64,000 nucleotides of DNA, from contig NZ_JAKCFC010000001.1 of assembly GCF_021916785.1 (NCBI RefSeq), positions 62,001 through 126,000 of the forward strand, read 5' to 3'. This DNA comes from Mycolicibacterium lacusdiani (GTDB lineage: Bacteria; Actinomycetota; Actinomycetes; Mycobacteriales; Mycobacteriaceae). The position numbers and the translations under genes are program-made. Positions 38,930 through 47,850 of the stretch are shown here, piece by piece; the stretch's first letter is position 1, and every line of letters begins with the position of its first letter. The notes under the pieces were generated by a model. The model was given only the letters and a program-made list of their open reading frames with translations. It was not told where the DNA came from and made no database searches.

Positions 38930-41900
38930 ATGCTTGCTGATATTGACGCTGCTGTCCGAAGTAGGTTTTCCATGGCTCGAGTCGTGCGCTCCGCGGCGAT
39001 GTTGGTCTCGTTCTCCGTGGCCTATGCGCTTGCCGTCCTAGCGGGTCGGGCGACCCGGCTGGCCGGGGGAGAGGTCGCGCTGGTGTGGCCGGCTGCAGCA
39101 GTCGCGATCATCTGGCTGCTCGCCACGCGGCGATGCGGTCGCGGGGAACGTGCCATCCACGTAGCGACGCTGGGTGCGCTGACCTTCGTCATGAACGTTG
39201 CGACCGGTGCTCCGGTGCTGCTCAGCGCCTGGTTCGCGCTGGTCAACGTCACTCTGTCGATCGTCACGGTCGCGGTGCTGACCCATCGGCGGCGTGACGC
39301 CGTGCTGCGCGATCCCGCTGACCTCGCGCGTCTCATCGCTGCGGTGGCCGCCGGCGCATGTGCCGGTGCCGTCCTCGCGACGGCCTTCCTGGCCATGGCA
39401 TCGAATGCTCCGGTCGGGCAGACCTTCGCGCTCTTCGCCGTCCGCAACGGCACCTCTGCACTGCTGGGGCTGGCGATCTGGCTACGGCTGCACGACGTCG
39501 AATGGAAGCGCCCCCGCACGTCGATCTCGTCGGTCGTCGAGGGACTCGTGGTGAGCGCCGGCATGGCCTTCGTCTTCTATTGGATCTTCTGGCTGAACAC
39601 CGGTGTTCCGATGGCGTTCCTCACTCTGGTGGCCGCGATGTGGCTGGCGTTGCGCTACAGCACCACCGTGAACATGGCGTTCCTCGCCGGGACGGGCGCC
39701 TGGATCGTCTACGCCACCCTGGTGAACAGGGGAGTCTTCATCGTCCCCGACATCGAGGCGCGGGCAATGCTGTCGCAGGCAATGGTCTGCAGCCTGACGG
39801 TGATCGTGCTGACTCTGTCGCTGTACCGCGATTCTCGCCGACGTCTCGTCGCTCAGCTACGGCAAGCGCGCGACCGAGCGGACCGGGACTCCGAACTGCT
39901 GGGGGCAGTACTCGACAGCATCCACGACAGCGTGATCGTCGTCGACCCATCCGGTGACGTGGTGCTGCGGAATTCCCGAGCCCTCGCCGACGACCACGTC
40001 GTGCGCGAACTCGTATCGGCATCGCCAGGCGGTGACCCGGGGGACGTCGTCTTGGACGGCGAACCACCACGGGTCATCGAGCTGAAGACTGCGCCTCTGG
40101 TGCGCCAGCCTGCACTCAGCGTCATGGCCTTCCGGGACGTCACCGCGGAACGCATGCATGCCCGGGCGCTTCGCGAGGCACGCGATCTGTTCGCCGGAGT
40201 CCTGCAGGCGGCGTCGGAGCAGGCAATCGTGGGCACCGATCCGTTTGGGTCCATCACGGTGTTCAACAACGGCGCGGAGCGGCTGCTCGGGTGGACGGAG
40301 ACCGAGATGCTCGGCCGCACGCCGTTGGACTTCCACCTAGCCTCCGAGGTTCGCTCGAGAGCAGCCGAATTGGGCATCGCCGCCGGATTCGAGGTCTTCA
40401 CGCGCGACGTGACACCGGAGACGGCCGAGGTGCGCGAGTGGACGTTCGTGCGACGTGACGGGTCCCACGCGGCCGTCAGCCTGGCGGTCTCGCAGATGAC
40501 GGCCGAGGACGGCCTCTGTGCGGGATACATCGGCGTCGCCACGGACATCACCGAACAGAAGGCGGCCGAGAACGCACTCGCCGAGAGTGAAGAACGGTTC
40601 CGGCTCGCCTTCGACACGGCCCCGATGGGCATGTTCATGTTCGACACCACGCCCCAGCCGTCGGGGCGTGTCACGCGCTGCAACCAGGCCATGGCACGAA
40701 TTCTCGGCCGATCGGCAGACGACGTGCTCGGAACGCCGGTGACCTCGCTCGGAGATGTCGACCTAGATTGCAGCGCAATAGATTTGACCGACATGCTGAC
40801 ACTGCGCCATGGCGACTCCTTCGAGGGAGAGATCGCCTTCCGCCGCGCGGACGGCGCTACGGTGTGGGGAGCCGTGTCGGCTTCACTAGTGGCTCCTCCG
40901 GGGTCCCACCCGTACGGCATATGCCTGGTCGAAGACGTGACCATCCGCAAACTCGCCGAGGCCGAACTACGGCACATGGCTTCGCACGACAGGCTCACCG
41001 GGCTGGCGAATCGCGCGCTGTTCATGGACTGCGTCGAGAACGCCCTCGCCGACCCGGGGTGCGACGAATCGCGCCGTGTCGGCGTCATCTTCCTCGACCT
41101 GGATGGCTTCAAGGCCGTCAACGACACCTGGGGGCACGCTCAGGGCGACCACGTGCTCGAGACCGTCGCCAGACGGATCGAGACGTCGATTCGATCGCGG
41201 GACACCGCCGCGCGCCTCGGTGGCGACGAGTTTGCGGTCCTCTGCCCGCAGATCACCGACGTCGCACACCTGCGCGCGGTCGCCGAACGCATCCTCGACG
41301 AACTGCATCGTCCCGTCGGCCTGTCCAGTGGTGGGACCTACGACCAACTCTCCGCCAGTTGCGGCGTGACGATGTCTCACCCGGGGTGCACGGCACAGAA
41401 GCTGCTACAGCAGGCAGACATGCTGATGTACCACGCGAAGCACGACGGCAAGGACCGCGTAGCGCTGTCCGAGACACCCGAGGAAGCTGCCATGCACCGC
41501 GCGGTACAGCTGATTCCGGAGCTGGAGCGAGCGGTGGACCGCGGCGAGTTCGTGGTGCGCTTCCAGCCCATCGTGAATCTCAGCACCGGCGACTACGTTG
41601 CGGCGGAGGCACTCTTGCGGTGGCAACACCCGACCCGGGGACTGCTCGCGCCAGCCCAGTTCCTGACGGCCGCCGAGACGGCCCGCCAGATGCCTGCCAT
41701 CGGGAGGCATGTGCTCTACGAAGCGTGTCGAAGCGCACGACTGTGGGACGGACCGATGGCGACCGCTGCCGTGCACGTCAACGTCTCGGGCCGGCAACTG
41801 GAAACCGGGGACTTTCGGGCGGACGTGCTCGAGGCACTCGAGAGAACCGGACTCCCACCCGACAGACTCGTTCTCGAACTCACCGAGACCTATGCCGGAC

Positions 41901-42307
41901 GAGTCGCCATTCGTGCCAAGGACGATCTGGAGCGGCTCCGCCGGGTAGGAGTTCGCATCGCCATCGACGACGTCGGCACCGGCTTCAGCGGTCTGGTCAA
42001 GATCGTCGATCTGCCCATAGACATCCTCAAGATCGACAAGCAATTCATCGGCGGGTTGCCGCGCGATACGCGGTGCGGAGCCATTACTCGAGCGGTGCTG
42101 ATTCTCGGCTCCAGTTTGGGACTGTCGGTGATCGCCGAGGGAATCGAAACCCGTGAGCAGTGCGACCTGCTCGCCAAATGGGGTTGCGAGCTGGGACAGG
42201 GTTTCTTGTTCGGCAGGGCCGTGGAGGTGGTCCATACCTTCGTGGGACCGGGGCCTCGTGTGTTGGGTAGGAGCGCGCCGATCGTCGACGTCGACGAGAT
42301 CGGCTGA
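38930..42307 (+). CDS. MASE1-PAS-GGDEF-EAL cyclic-di-GMP turnover protein
   Basis: A 1125-residue sensor. The N-terminal ~310 residues are a MASE1-like membrane domain (EVALVWPAAAVAIIWLL). There follow a coil, a degenerate PAS (~320-415) and two PAS domains (~420-550 and ~555-680, the second ending LVEDVTIRKLAEAELRHMA). Next is a GGDEF domain with intact active site RLGGDEFAVLC and DLDGFKAVNDTWGHAQGD, and then an EAL domain with AAEALLRWQHP, LELTETYAG and AIDDVGTGFSGL. Both catalytic motifs are intact, so it could make and break cyclic-di-GMP under PAS control. Start ATG 38930, or ATG 38972 after the first 14 residues. Confidence 0.92.
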   Translation: MLADIDAAVRSRFSMARVVRSAAMLVSFSVAYALAVLAGRATRLAGGEVALVWPAAAVAIIWLLATRRCGRGERAIHVATLGALTFVMNVATGAPVLLSAWFALVNVTLSIVTVAVLTHRRRDAVLRDPADLARLIAAVAAGACAGAVLATAFLAMASNAPVGQTFALFAVRNGTSALLGLAIWLRLHDVEWKRPRTSISSVVEGLVVSAGMAFVFYWIFWLNTGVPMAFLTLVAAMWLALRYSTTVNMAFLAGTGAWIVYATLVNRGVFIVPDIEARAMLSQAMVCSLTVIVLTLSLYRDSRRRLVAQLRQARDRADRDSELLGAVLDSIHDSVIVVDPSGDVVLRNSRALADDHVVRELVSASPGGDPGDVVLDGEPPRVIELKTAPLVRQPALSVMAFRDVTAERMHARALREARDLFAGVLQAASEQAIVGTDPFGSITVFNNGAERLLGWTETEMLGRTPLDFHLASEVRSRAAELGIAAGFEVFTRDVTPETAEVREWTFVRRDGSHAAVSLAVSQMTAEDGLCAGYIGVATDITEQKAAENALAESEERFRLAFDTAPMGMFMFDTTPQPSGRVTRCNQAMARILGRSADDVLGTPVTSLGDVDLDCSAIDLTDMLTLRHGDSFEGEIAFRRADGATVWGAVSASLVAPPGSHPYGICLVEDVTIRKLAEAELRHMASHDRLTGLANRALFMDCVENALADPGCDESRRVGVIFLDLDGFKAVNDTWGHAQGDHVLETVARRIETSIRSRDTAARLGGDEFAVLCPQITDVAHLRAVAERILDELHRPVGLSSGGTYDQLSASCGVTMSHPGCTAQKLLQQADMLMYHAKHDGKDRVALSETPEEAAMHRAVQLIPELERAVDRGEFVVRFQPIVNLSTGDYVAAEALLRWQHPTRGLLAPAQFLTAAETARQMPAIGRHVLYEACRSARLWDGPMATAAVHVNVSGRQLETGDFRADVLEALERTGLPPDRLVLELTETYAGRVAIRAKDDLERLRRVGVRIAIDDVGTGFSGLVKIVDLPIDILKIDKQFIGGLPRDTRCGAITRAVLILGSSLGLSVIAEGIETREQCDLLAKWGCELGQGFLFGRAVEVVHTFVGPGPRVLGRSAPIVDVDEIG

Positions 42308-42329
42308 GAAGGAGATCGTTGCCAGCCGA

Positions 42330-42896
42330 TCAGGCGCGCGACGCCTCGTACCGCAGCAGGACGGTCCCACCTGGAAACGTGCGGTTCTCCAGCAGGCGCA
42401 ACGAGATCCACGACGGCAGCGTCGGCAGGAACGGCGTGCCGCCGCCCACGATGGTCGGCGCGACCACGAGACGGAACTCGTCCACCAGCCCGGCCGCCAC
42501 GATGGGCGCCGCCAGCGTCGCGCCGGCCACCTCCAGCTGGCCCTCGGTTTCGGCCTTGAGCTTCGTCACCACCTCAACCGGATCGCCGCGTTCCAGGCGG
42601 GAGTTCCAGTCGACGGACTCCAGGGTGTGCGAGAACACGACCTTGGGCATGCCGCACCAGACGCGCGCGTAGTCGACGATCAGCGGTGGAGCGTCGGGGT
42701 CCTCGTCGGCGGTCGGCCAGTACGCGGACATCAGATCGTAGAGCTTCCGTCCGTAGAACGTCAGCGCGGTGTCCCGCTCGAAGTCGTTCCAGTACTGGTG
42801 CAGTTCGTCGCTCGGTTCGGACCAGTCGATGCTGCCATGCGCATCGTTGATATATCCGTCCACCGACACGTTGAAGCCATAGATGAGTCTGCCCAT
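42330..42896 (-). CDS. RibD-C/dihydrofolate reductase-fold protein
   Basis: A 188-residue reductase-fold protein of the RibD C-terminal/YwjB type: MGRLIYGFNVSVDGYIND at the start, TLTFYGRKLYDLMSAYWP-like segment in the middle (ALTFYGRKLYDLM), and LVDEFRLVVAPTIVGGG near the end. Such proteins bind NADPH; the substrate is unknown. The start at 42896 gives the usual N-terminus; another ATG at 42929 is possible. It ends 22 bases after the cyclic-di-GMP gene, convergent. Confidence 0.82.
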   Translation of the reverse strand: MGRLIYGFNVSVDGYINDAHGSIDWSEPSDELHQYWNDFERDTALTFYGRKLYDLMSAYWPTADEDPDAPPLIVDYARVWCGMPKVVFSHTLESVDWNSRLERGDPVEVVTKLKAETEGQLEVAGATLAAPIVAAGLVDEFRLVVAPTIVGGGTPFLPTLPSWISLRLLENRTFPGGTVLLRYEASRA

Positions 42897-42944
42897 GCAG
42901 ACCAGACTGCACCGGAGCGCATAACTCATCGCGCCGACACGCGC

Positions 42945-43019
42945 CTAACCCAGCTTCAGCACCCGCTCGGCGTTGCCAGCGGCGATCATCCGCAGATCTG
43001 CCGGTGTGCATGCCCAGTT
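42945..43019 (-). pseudogene. C-terminal remnant of an amidohydrolase
   Basis: The last 24 codons before a TAG read NWACTPADLRMIAAGNAERV then LKLG, the typical end of amidohydrolase-2 proteins (T-x2-DLR-I-x2-GNA-x-R-x-L-x-L). It abuts the stop of the FAD subunit gene (43022) in the same direction. No start, metal-binding His or other part of the enzyme is present upstream because that space is occupied by the FAD subunit. It looks like the stump left by a deletion at the downstream end of the operon. Confidence 0.5.
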
Positions 43020-43021
43020 CC

Positions 43022-44029
43022 TCACGGCTGATCCTCGTCGTCGGTGCGGACGGCTGCAGCCCGGGTCAGCGCCCGCACCACGCTGTGTCGGCCGAGGTCG
43101 ATCTTGAAGGCGTTCTGCGCCAGGGGTTCCGCACCGTTCATGGCCAGCGCGGCGGCCGCGTGAAACGCCTCGTCGCCGGCTGGACGGCCGATGAGGACTG
43201 CCTCGGCCTCGCGCAGGCGCCACGGCATGGCGGCGACGGCGCCCAGCGCCAGAGCAGCCGAATCGATGACACCGTCGGTGACGTGCAGCCCCGCCGCGAC
43301 CGACACCAGGGCGAAGGCGTAGCTGTGTCTGTCGCGCACCTTGAGATACCAGGAGTGGTCGGCGAACCGAGACGGCGGCAGTTCGATGCCCAGGACGAGT
43401 TCACCCGATCCGAGCGTGTTGTCGACCTCCGGCGTGTCTCCCGGCAGCGCAAAGAAGCCCTCGATGGGAATGGTGCGCCGTCCGTTCGGCCCCTGAACGT
43501 GGACGACGGCGTCGAGGATGGCCAAGGCGACGGCCATGTCCGATGGATGGATCGCCACGCAGTCGGCACTGGCACCGAAGACGGCGTGCTCGCGGTGAAA
43601 CCCTTGTCGGGCTGCGCATCCGCTGCCGGGATCGCGCTTGTTGCAGGACGAGAACGTGGTCTGCATGAAGTACGGGCAGCGGGTGCGCTGCAGCAGGTTC
43701 CCCCCCGCCGTCGCCATGTTGCGGAGTTGCGTGGTGGCACCGCTGAGGATCGCGTGCGACACCACCGGGTACTGCGTGCGGATCAGGGGGTGGTTGGCGA
43801 CGGCGCTGTTGGTCACGCCGGCCTCGATGAACACGCCACCCTCGGTGGTGGGGGCAATCGTCGTCAGGCCCACCCGCCGCAGGTCGACCAACGACTCGGG
43901 CTGCTCGACACCGCCCTTCATCAGGTCCAGGAGATTGGTCCCGCCCGCGAGGAACTTCGTGCCGGGTGCGGTGCCCGCCGCGACCGCGTCGTCCACGCTG
44001 GTGGCGTGCCGGAACTCGAATGTCTTCAC
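43022..44029 (-). CDS. Molybdenum hydroxylase FAD subunit (XdhB/CoxM-like)
   Basis: A 335-residue FAD-binding subunit of a xanthine dehydrogenase-family enzyme. It begins VKTFEFRHATSVDDAVAAG, has the FAD motifs KFLAGGTNLLDLMK and ATAGGNLLQRTRCPYF, and the CO-dehydrogenase flavoprotein C-terminal fold. The long Cys-containing insert FSSCNKRDPGSGCAARQG is typical of the aldehyde-oxidoreductase (PaoB/YagS) group, which carries an extra 4Fe-4S cluster. The GTG at 44029 overlaps the preceding stop (GTGA). Confidence 0.9.
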   Translation of the reverse strand: MKTFEFRHATSVDDAVAAGTAPGTKFLAGGTNLLDLMKGGVEQPESLVDLRRVGLTTIAPTTEGGVFIEAGVTNSAVANHPLIRTQYPVVSHAILSGATTQLRNMATAGGNLLQRTRCPYFMQTTFSSCNKRDPGSGCAARQGFHREHAVFGASADCVAIHPSDMAVALAILDAVVHVQGPNGRRTIPIEGFFALPGDTPEVDNTLGSGELVLGIELPPSRFADHSWYLKVRDRHSYAFALVSVAAGLHVTDGVIDSAALALGAVAAMPWRLREAEAVLIGRPAGDEAFHAAAALAMNGAEPLAQNAFKIDLGRHSVVRALTRAAAVRTDDEDQP

Positions 44030-44568
44030 GCGGTGCGCTCCTGCGCCACGGCTTCGATCGCGGCGACGATGTTGGCATAGGCGCCGCACCGACAGATGTT
44101 GCCCGCCATGCGTTCTCGAATCTCCGCGGTGGTCAGCCGGCTGGAGCCGCCGACGACGTCCGCTCGGGAGCCTTCGAACGAGGCCGTGCTGAGGTCACCG
44201 CGGGCATGCTCGGCGAGCATCGCGCGAGCCGACGAGATCTGCCCGGGCGTGCAGAAGCCGCACTGGAACCCGTCGCACGCCATGAACGACCGCTGCAGCG
44301 GGTGCAGCTGTTCACCGTCGGCGATGCCCTCGATGGTCAGGACGTCGGAGCCGTCGATCGACGCCGCGAGGGTCAGGCAGCTCACCACCCGCTCGCCGTC
44401 GACGGCGACGGTGCACGCACCGCACAGCCCGTGGTCGCACCCCTTCTTCGTCCCGGTCAGCTGCAGGCGTTCGCGCAGCAGATCGAGCAGCGTGGTTCGC
44501 ACGTCGGCGTGGACGCGGTGGGTCTCGCCGTTGATGTGGAGTTCCACGAGGTGGTCCTGGGTCATCAT
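44026..44568 (-). CDS. Molybdenum hydroxylase 2Fe-2S subunit
   Basis: A 180-residue subunit with both clusters. The plant-type site is GCDHGLCGACTVAVDGERVVSC (C-4x-C-2x-C...C), and the C-terminal site has FQCGFCTPGQ and NICRCGAY. It passes electrons from the molybdenum cofactor to FAD. Its ATG overlaps the stop of the large subunit. Confidence 0.93.
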   Translation of the reverse strand: MMTQDHLVELHINGETHRVHADVRTTLLDLLRERLQLTGTKKGCDHGLCGACTVAVDGERVVSCLTLAASIDGSDVLTIEGIADGEQLHPLQRSFMACDGFQCGFCTPGQISSARAMLAEHARGDLSTASFEGSRADVVGGSSRLTTAEIRERMAGNICRCGAYANIVAAIEAVAQERTA

Positions 44569-46793
44569 GGCTCCTCGGCTGTGGGTGGGCGGTAGGGCGT
44601 CATCAGATCCTCCAGAGTGATCGGCAAGTCGCGCAGACGCTTACCGGTGGCGTGGAAGACGGCATTGGCGATTGCCGCGGGTACGCCGCAGGTGCCGATC
44701 TCCCCGATGCCGCGCACCCCGATCGGATCGAGGTCGAAGTCCGTGCTGTCGACGAAGCTGACGTCGAACTCGGGACGGTCGGCGTGGGTGGGCAGGTAGT
44801 ACTCGCCGATCATCTGTGCCGTATCGGCGTCGTACGGCACCTGTTCGAGCAGCGCCATGCCGAGACCGAAGGTGATGCCGCCCATCACCTGGCTGCGGGC
44901 GAGCTTCGGGTTGAGCACCCGTCCGCAGTCCATCACCGCGACCCACCTGGTCACAGTCGCCCTGCCGATCTGCTCGTCGACCCGCACCTCGCAGAAGTGT
45001 GCACCGAACGACTGGAATGCCTTGCCGCTCTGGTCGCCCGCATCGCTGTCGGCGGTGAAGCTGAGCTGCTCGTGATGCGCGCCTGCCAGCTCGACGAGGT
45101 CGGCCTCGTCGCCGGCGGGCGCCAGCGCCGACAGGCGACGCCTCCACTCGCTGGCCGCGGCGTGCACCGCCGAGCCGACCGTCGCCGTCGTCTGCGAGGC
45201 ACCGCTGTACGGTGCGGCCGGGAAGTCGGAGTCGCCGGAGTCGAACGCCACCCGCGACAGCGGCAGTCCGGTGACTTCGGCGGCGACCTGCGTCATGACG
45301 GTACGCACGCCGTTGCCGACTTCGTGTGTAGCGGAGGCGAATCGGACATGGCCGTCGGGCGAGGTGGTCACCCGGCAACTCGCAGGCATGCGCCGGCCAG
45401 GGTACGTCGCCGTCGCCATGCCCCAGCCGACCCGTTCGCCGTCGGACTGCATGGCGCGCGGCGCCAGGGGCCGCTGATCCCACCCGAACCGCTGCGCGCC
45501 CGTCCGGTAGCACTCCAGCAGGTGCTTGCCCGACCACGCCTTGCCGGTGGCCTGGTCGGAGTCCGCGTGATTGCGGATCCTCAGCTCGAGTGGGTCGACG
45601 CCGACCCGGTGGGCGAGTTCGTCGATGGCCGATTCGAGGGCGAACAACCCGGGTGCTTCACCAGGACCGCGCATGAAACAGGGGGTCGGCGCGTGCAGCC
45701 GGGCGGTGCGGTGTGACACCTCGAGATGGGGTGACTGGTAGAGGAACCGCGTCGACAGACCCGCCGGCTCGCAGAAGTGGGCGACGGTGGAGGTCTCGGT
45801 CAGGGTGTGGTGCTCGGTGCTGAGGATGCGTCCGTCGTCGTCGGCGACCAGCACGAGGTCCTGCTCGGTGCGTGGCCGGTGGCCGGTGGAGGAGAACATC
45901 TGCTCGCGGGTGAGCACCAGCTTGACCGGCCGCCCGACCTCCCTGGCTGCGACGGCACACAGCGCGACGTGCATCCACAGGAAGCTCTTCGAGCCGAACG
46001 CACCGCCCACCAGAGGTGACGTGACGCGCACCCGGTCCTCGGGAATCCGAAGGTACGCAGCCAATGCCGTTCGCTCACCGGCGATCCAACGGGTGCTGTC
46101 GTGCACGGTCAACTGGTCGCCGGACCACGCCGCGACCGTGGCGGACAGCTCGATCGGGTAGTGGGCGTTGAGCGGGGTCGTGAAACGGGCGTCGACCCGG
46201 CGGGCACCGCCTGCCGGTTCCTCGCCGCGAACGTCCTGGAGCTTCTCCTCGGAGAGCTTGACGAAGTGATCGGGCCGGTAGCTGCCGTGGCGGACGGGAC
46301 CCGACTGCTCGGCCCGAGCCTCCGGCACGTCGTGGAGGTCGAGCTGCGCCGGCAGTGCTTCGTAGGCAAGCTCGAACGACGCTGCCGCAGCAGTGGCGTT
46401 CTCCAGGGTGTCGGCCACCACGAGCGCCATGTGTTGTCCGACGTGCTGAACCGTCAGGTCCGACAGCGGTGGCCGCCGCTCCAGTGGTAGGTCCCAGGTC
46501 AGTTCCTCGGGCACCACGCCCAAGGGCGGGCAGTTCAGCGGCGTCAGGACGTACAGCACTCCGGGAGCCGCCGATGCACGGGACGTGCTGGCGCGCAGGG
46601 ACTCCTCGGTGACTCGGCCATGAGGCACCTCGGACTGGACGAGCACGGCGTGCACCAGATCCGGGAGGGCGACGTCGGCGGTGTAGTGGGCGGACCCGGT
46701 GACCTTCTGCCCACCTTCGACTCGGTCGACCGACCGGTCATCCGCCGTCGACTCGCCCGTCCAGGACCCGTTCCGATCCACGGTCGCCGTCAT
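44565..46793 (-). CDS. Molybdopterin-binding large subunit, xanthine dehydrogenase family
   Basis: A 742-residue catalytic subunit. It has an aldehyde oxidase a/b hammerhead domain (about 35-150) and molybdopterin motifs VGGAFGSKSFLW and FMRGPGEAPG, with the catalytic Glu in the C-terminal RGIGEIGTCGVPAAIANAV. Together with the next two genes it forms a complete L-M-S hydroxylase, closest in layout to periplasmic-type aldehyde oxidoreductases. The substrate is not identifiable. ATG 46793 follows AAAGGAC; a palindromic operator lies 59 bp upstream. Confidence 0.9.
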   Translation of the reverse strand: MTATVDRNGSWTGESTADDRSVDRVEGGQKVTGSAHYTADVALPDLVHAVLVQSEVPHGRVTEESLRASTSRASAAPGVLYVLTPLNCPPLGVVPEELTWDLPLERRPPLSDLTVQHVGQHMALVVADTLENATAAAASFELAYEALPAQLDLHDVPEARAEQSGPVRHGSYRPDHFVKLSEEKLQDVRGEEPAGGARRVDARFTTPLNAHYPIELSATVAAWSGDQLTVHDSTRWIAGERTALAAYLRIPEDRVRVTSPLVGGAFGSKSFLWMHVALCAVAAREVGRPVKLVLTREQMFSSTGHRPRTEQDLVLVADDDGRILSTEHHTLTETSTVAHFCEPAGLSTRFLYQSPHLEVSHRTARLHAPTPCFMRGPGEAPGLFALESAIDELAHRVGVDPLELRIRNHADSDQATGKAWSGKHLLECYRTGAQRFGWDQRPLAPRAMQSDGERVGWGMATATYPGRRMPASCRVTTSPDGHVRFASATHEVGNGVRTVMTQVAAEVTGLPLSRVAFDSGDSDFPAAPYSGASQTTATVGSAVHAAASEWRRRLSALAPAGDEADLVELAGAHHEQLSFTADSDAGDQSGKAFQSFGAHFCEVRVDEQIGRATVTRWVAVMDCGRVLNPKLARSQVMGGITFGLGMALLEQVPYDADTAQMIGEYYLPTHADRPEFDVSFVDSTDFDLDPIGVRGIGEIGTCGVPAAIANAVFHATGKRLRDLPITLEDLMTPYRPPTAEEP

Positions 46794-46851
46794 GAAGCAG
46801 TGTCCTTTCACCGGGTGTGCCACCAGCATCGTCGCGCGGTGGCGCGTCGTC

Positions 46852-46869
46852 ATCAGTCACGTGACTGAT
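46852..46869. promoter_or_regulatory. Palindromic operator ATCAGTC-N4-GACTGAT, copy 1
   Basis: ATCAGTCACGTGACTGAT is a perfect 18-bp palindrome in the 136-bp divergent spacer between the molybdenum hydroxylase operon and the plus-strand hydrolase. The same 7-bp arms with the same 4-bp spacer recur at 51689-51706. Confidence 0.7.
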
Positions 46870-46929
46870 GGGCAGGGCGGTGCGACCGCCCACACTGATG
46901 AAGATGCCGGCCATGTCGAGGGGGTGGAG

Positions 46930-47850
46930 ATGACCGCGAACCCGCACGGCCTCGCCCTCGACCGGGCAGTACAGCTGTTCCTCGAGTCGATCGACGGATC
47001 CTCCACCACCGGCGCGCCGCTGCAGGACGCCTTCTCGGCCGTCGACGTCGACGAGCGCGCCGTCATCGTCGATGCCGGTGACCACGGGTCGGTACGGGTA
47101 CGCGTCGTCCGCCCGACTGGCGCCGCGGCACCGCTGCCCGCGGTGGTGTACGTCCCCGGCGGCGGCTGGGTGGCAGGGGGCACGCGATCTCGTGCGCGTC
47201 TGGTGGCAGACCTCGCGCGGGGTTCGAATGCGGTGCTGGTCGTTCCGGAGTGCACCCCGGGCGTGAATCATCGGGTCGGCCTCGAGCAGGCGTACGCGAC
47301 GGCCCGCTGGATCTGCGCGGTCGGCGACGAGTGGGGGATCGACACGTCGCGCATCGCGGTCGCAGGCGACTCCACCGGCGCGCATCTCGCGATCGGAATG
47401 GTGTTGGCATCGTTGCACCGCAACGAGTTCCGATTCTCGCAGTTGGTCGCGTGCACGCCCGTGACCGACGTCGCGTGCGACACGGAATCCTGCCACCGCT
47501 TTGCCGATGGATACTGGCTGCGGCGTGACCACCTGCTCGCGTTCCGGGACGGGCACCTCTCCGACGGGCGGCAGCACACCGATCCCTTGATCGCCCCGCT
47601 GCACGCCGACGCCGCCGACCTCGCGGACTTTCCTCCGTCCCTCCTCATCACGGCCGAGGCCGACGTGGTGCGCGACCAGGGCGAGGCGTTCGCAGCCCGG
47701 CTGCGTACGGCAGGCGCCGCGACGACGGCGGTTCGCTACGAGGGCACCATCCACGGATTCGTGACGCTCGACGCACTCCGGGACACGAGCGCGGCCCGCG
47801 CGGCGGTGGCTCAAGCGGTTGCGGCCCTGCGGACCTCGCTCAAGACGTGA
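46930..47850 (+). CDS. HSL-family alpha/beta hydrolase with PGGGW oxyanion motif
   Basis: A 306-residue hormone-sensitive-lipase-type hydrolase. The nucleophile elbow is AVAGDSTGAHLAI (Ser), the acid is in LLITAEADVVRDQG, and the base is in GTIHGFVTLD. The oxyanion-hole motif is YVPGGGWVAGG, where family IV enzymes have HGGG, so the His is Pro. ATG 46930 directly follows GGGGTGGAG. A paralogue with a different active-site change lies at 50607. Probable esterase or amidase for the catabolic cluster. Confidence 0.85.
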   Translation: MTANPHGLALDRAVQLFLESIDGSSTTGAPLQDAFSAVDVDERAVIVDAGDHGSVRVRVVRPTGAAAPLPAVVYVPGGGWVAGGTRSRARLVADLARGSNAVLVVPECTPGVNHRVGLEQAYATARWICAVGDEWGIDTSRIAVAGDSTGAHLAIGMVLASLHRNEFRFSQLVACTPVTDVACDTESCHRFADGYWLRRDHLLAFRDGHLSDGRQHTDPLIAPLHADAADLADFPPSLLITAEADVVRDQGEAFAARLRTAGAATTAVRYEGTIHGFVTLDALRDTSAARAAVAQAVAALRTSLKT

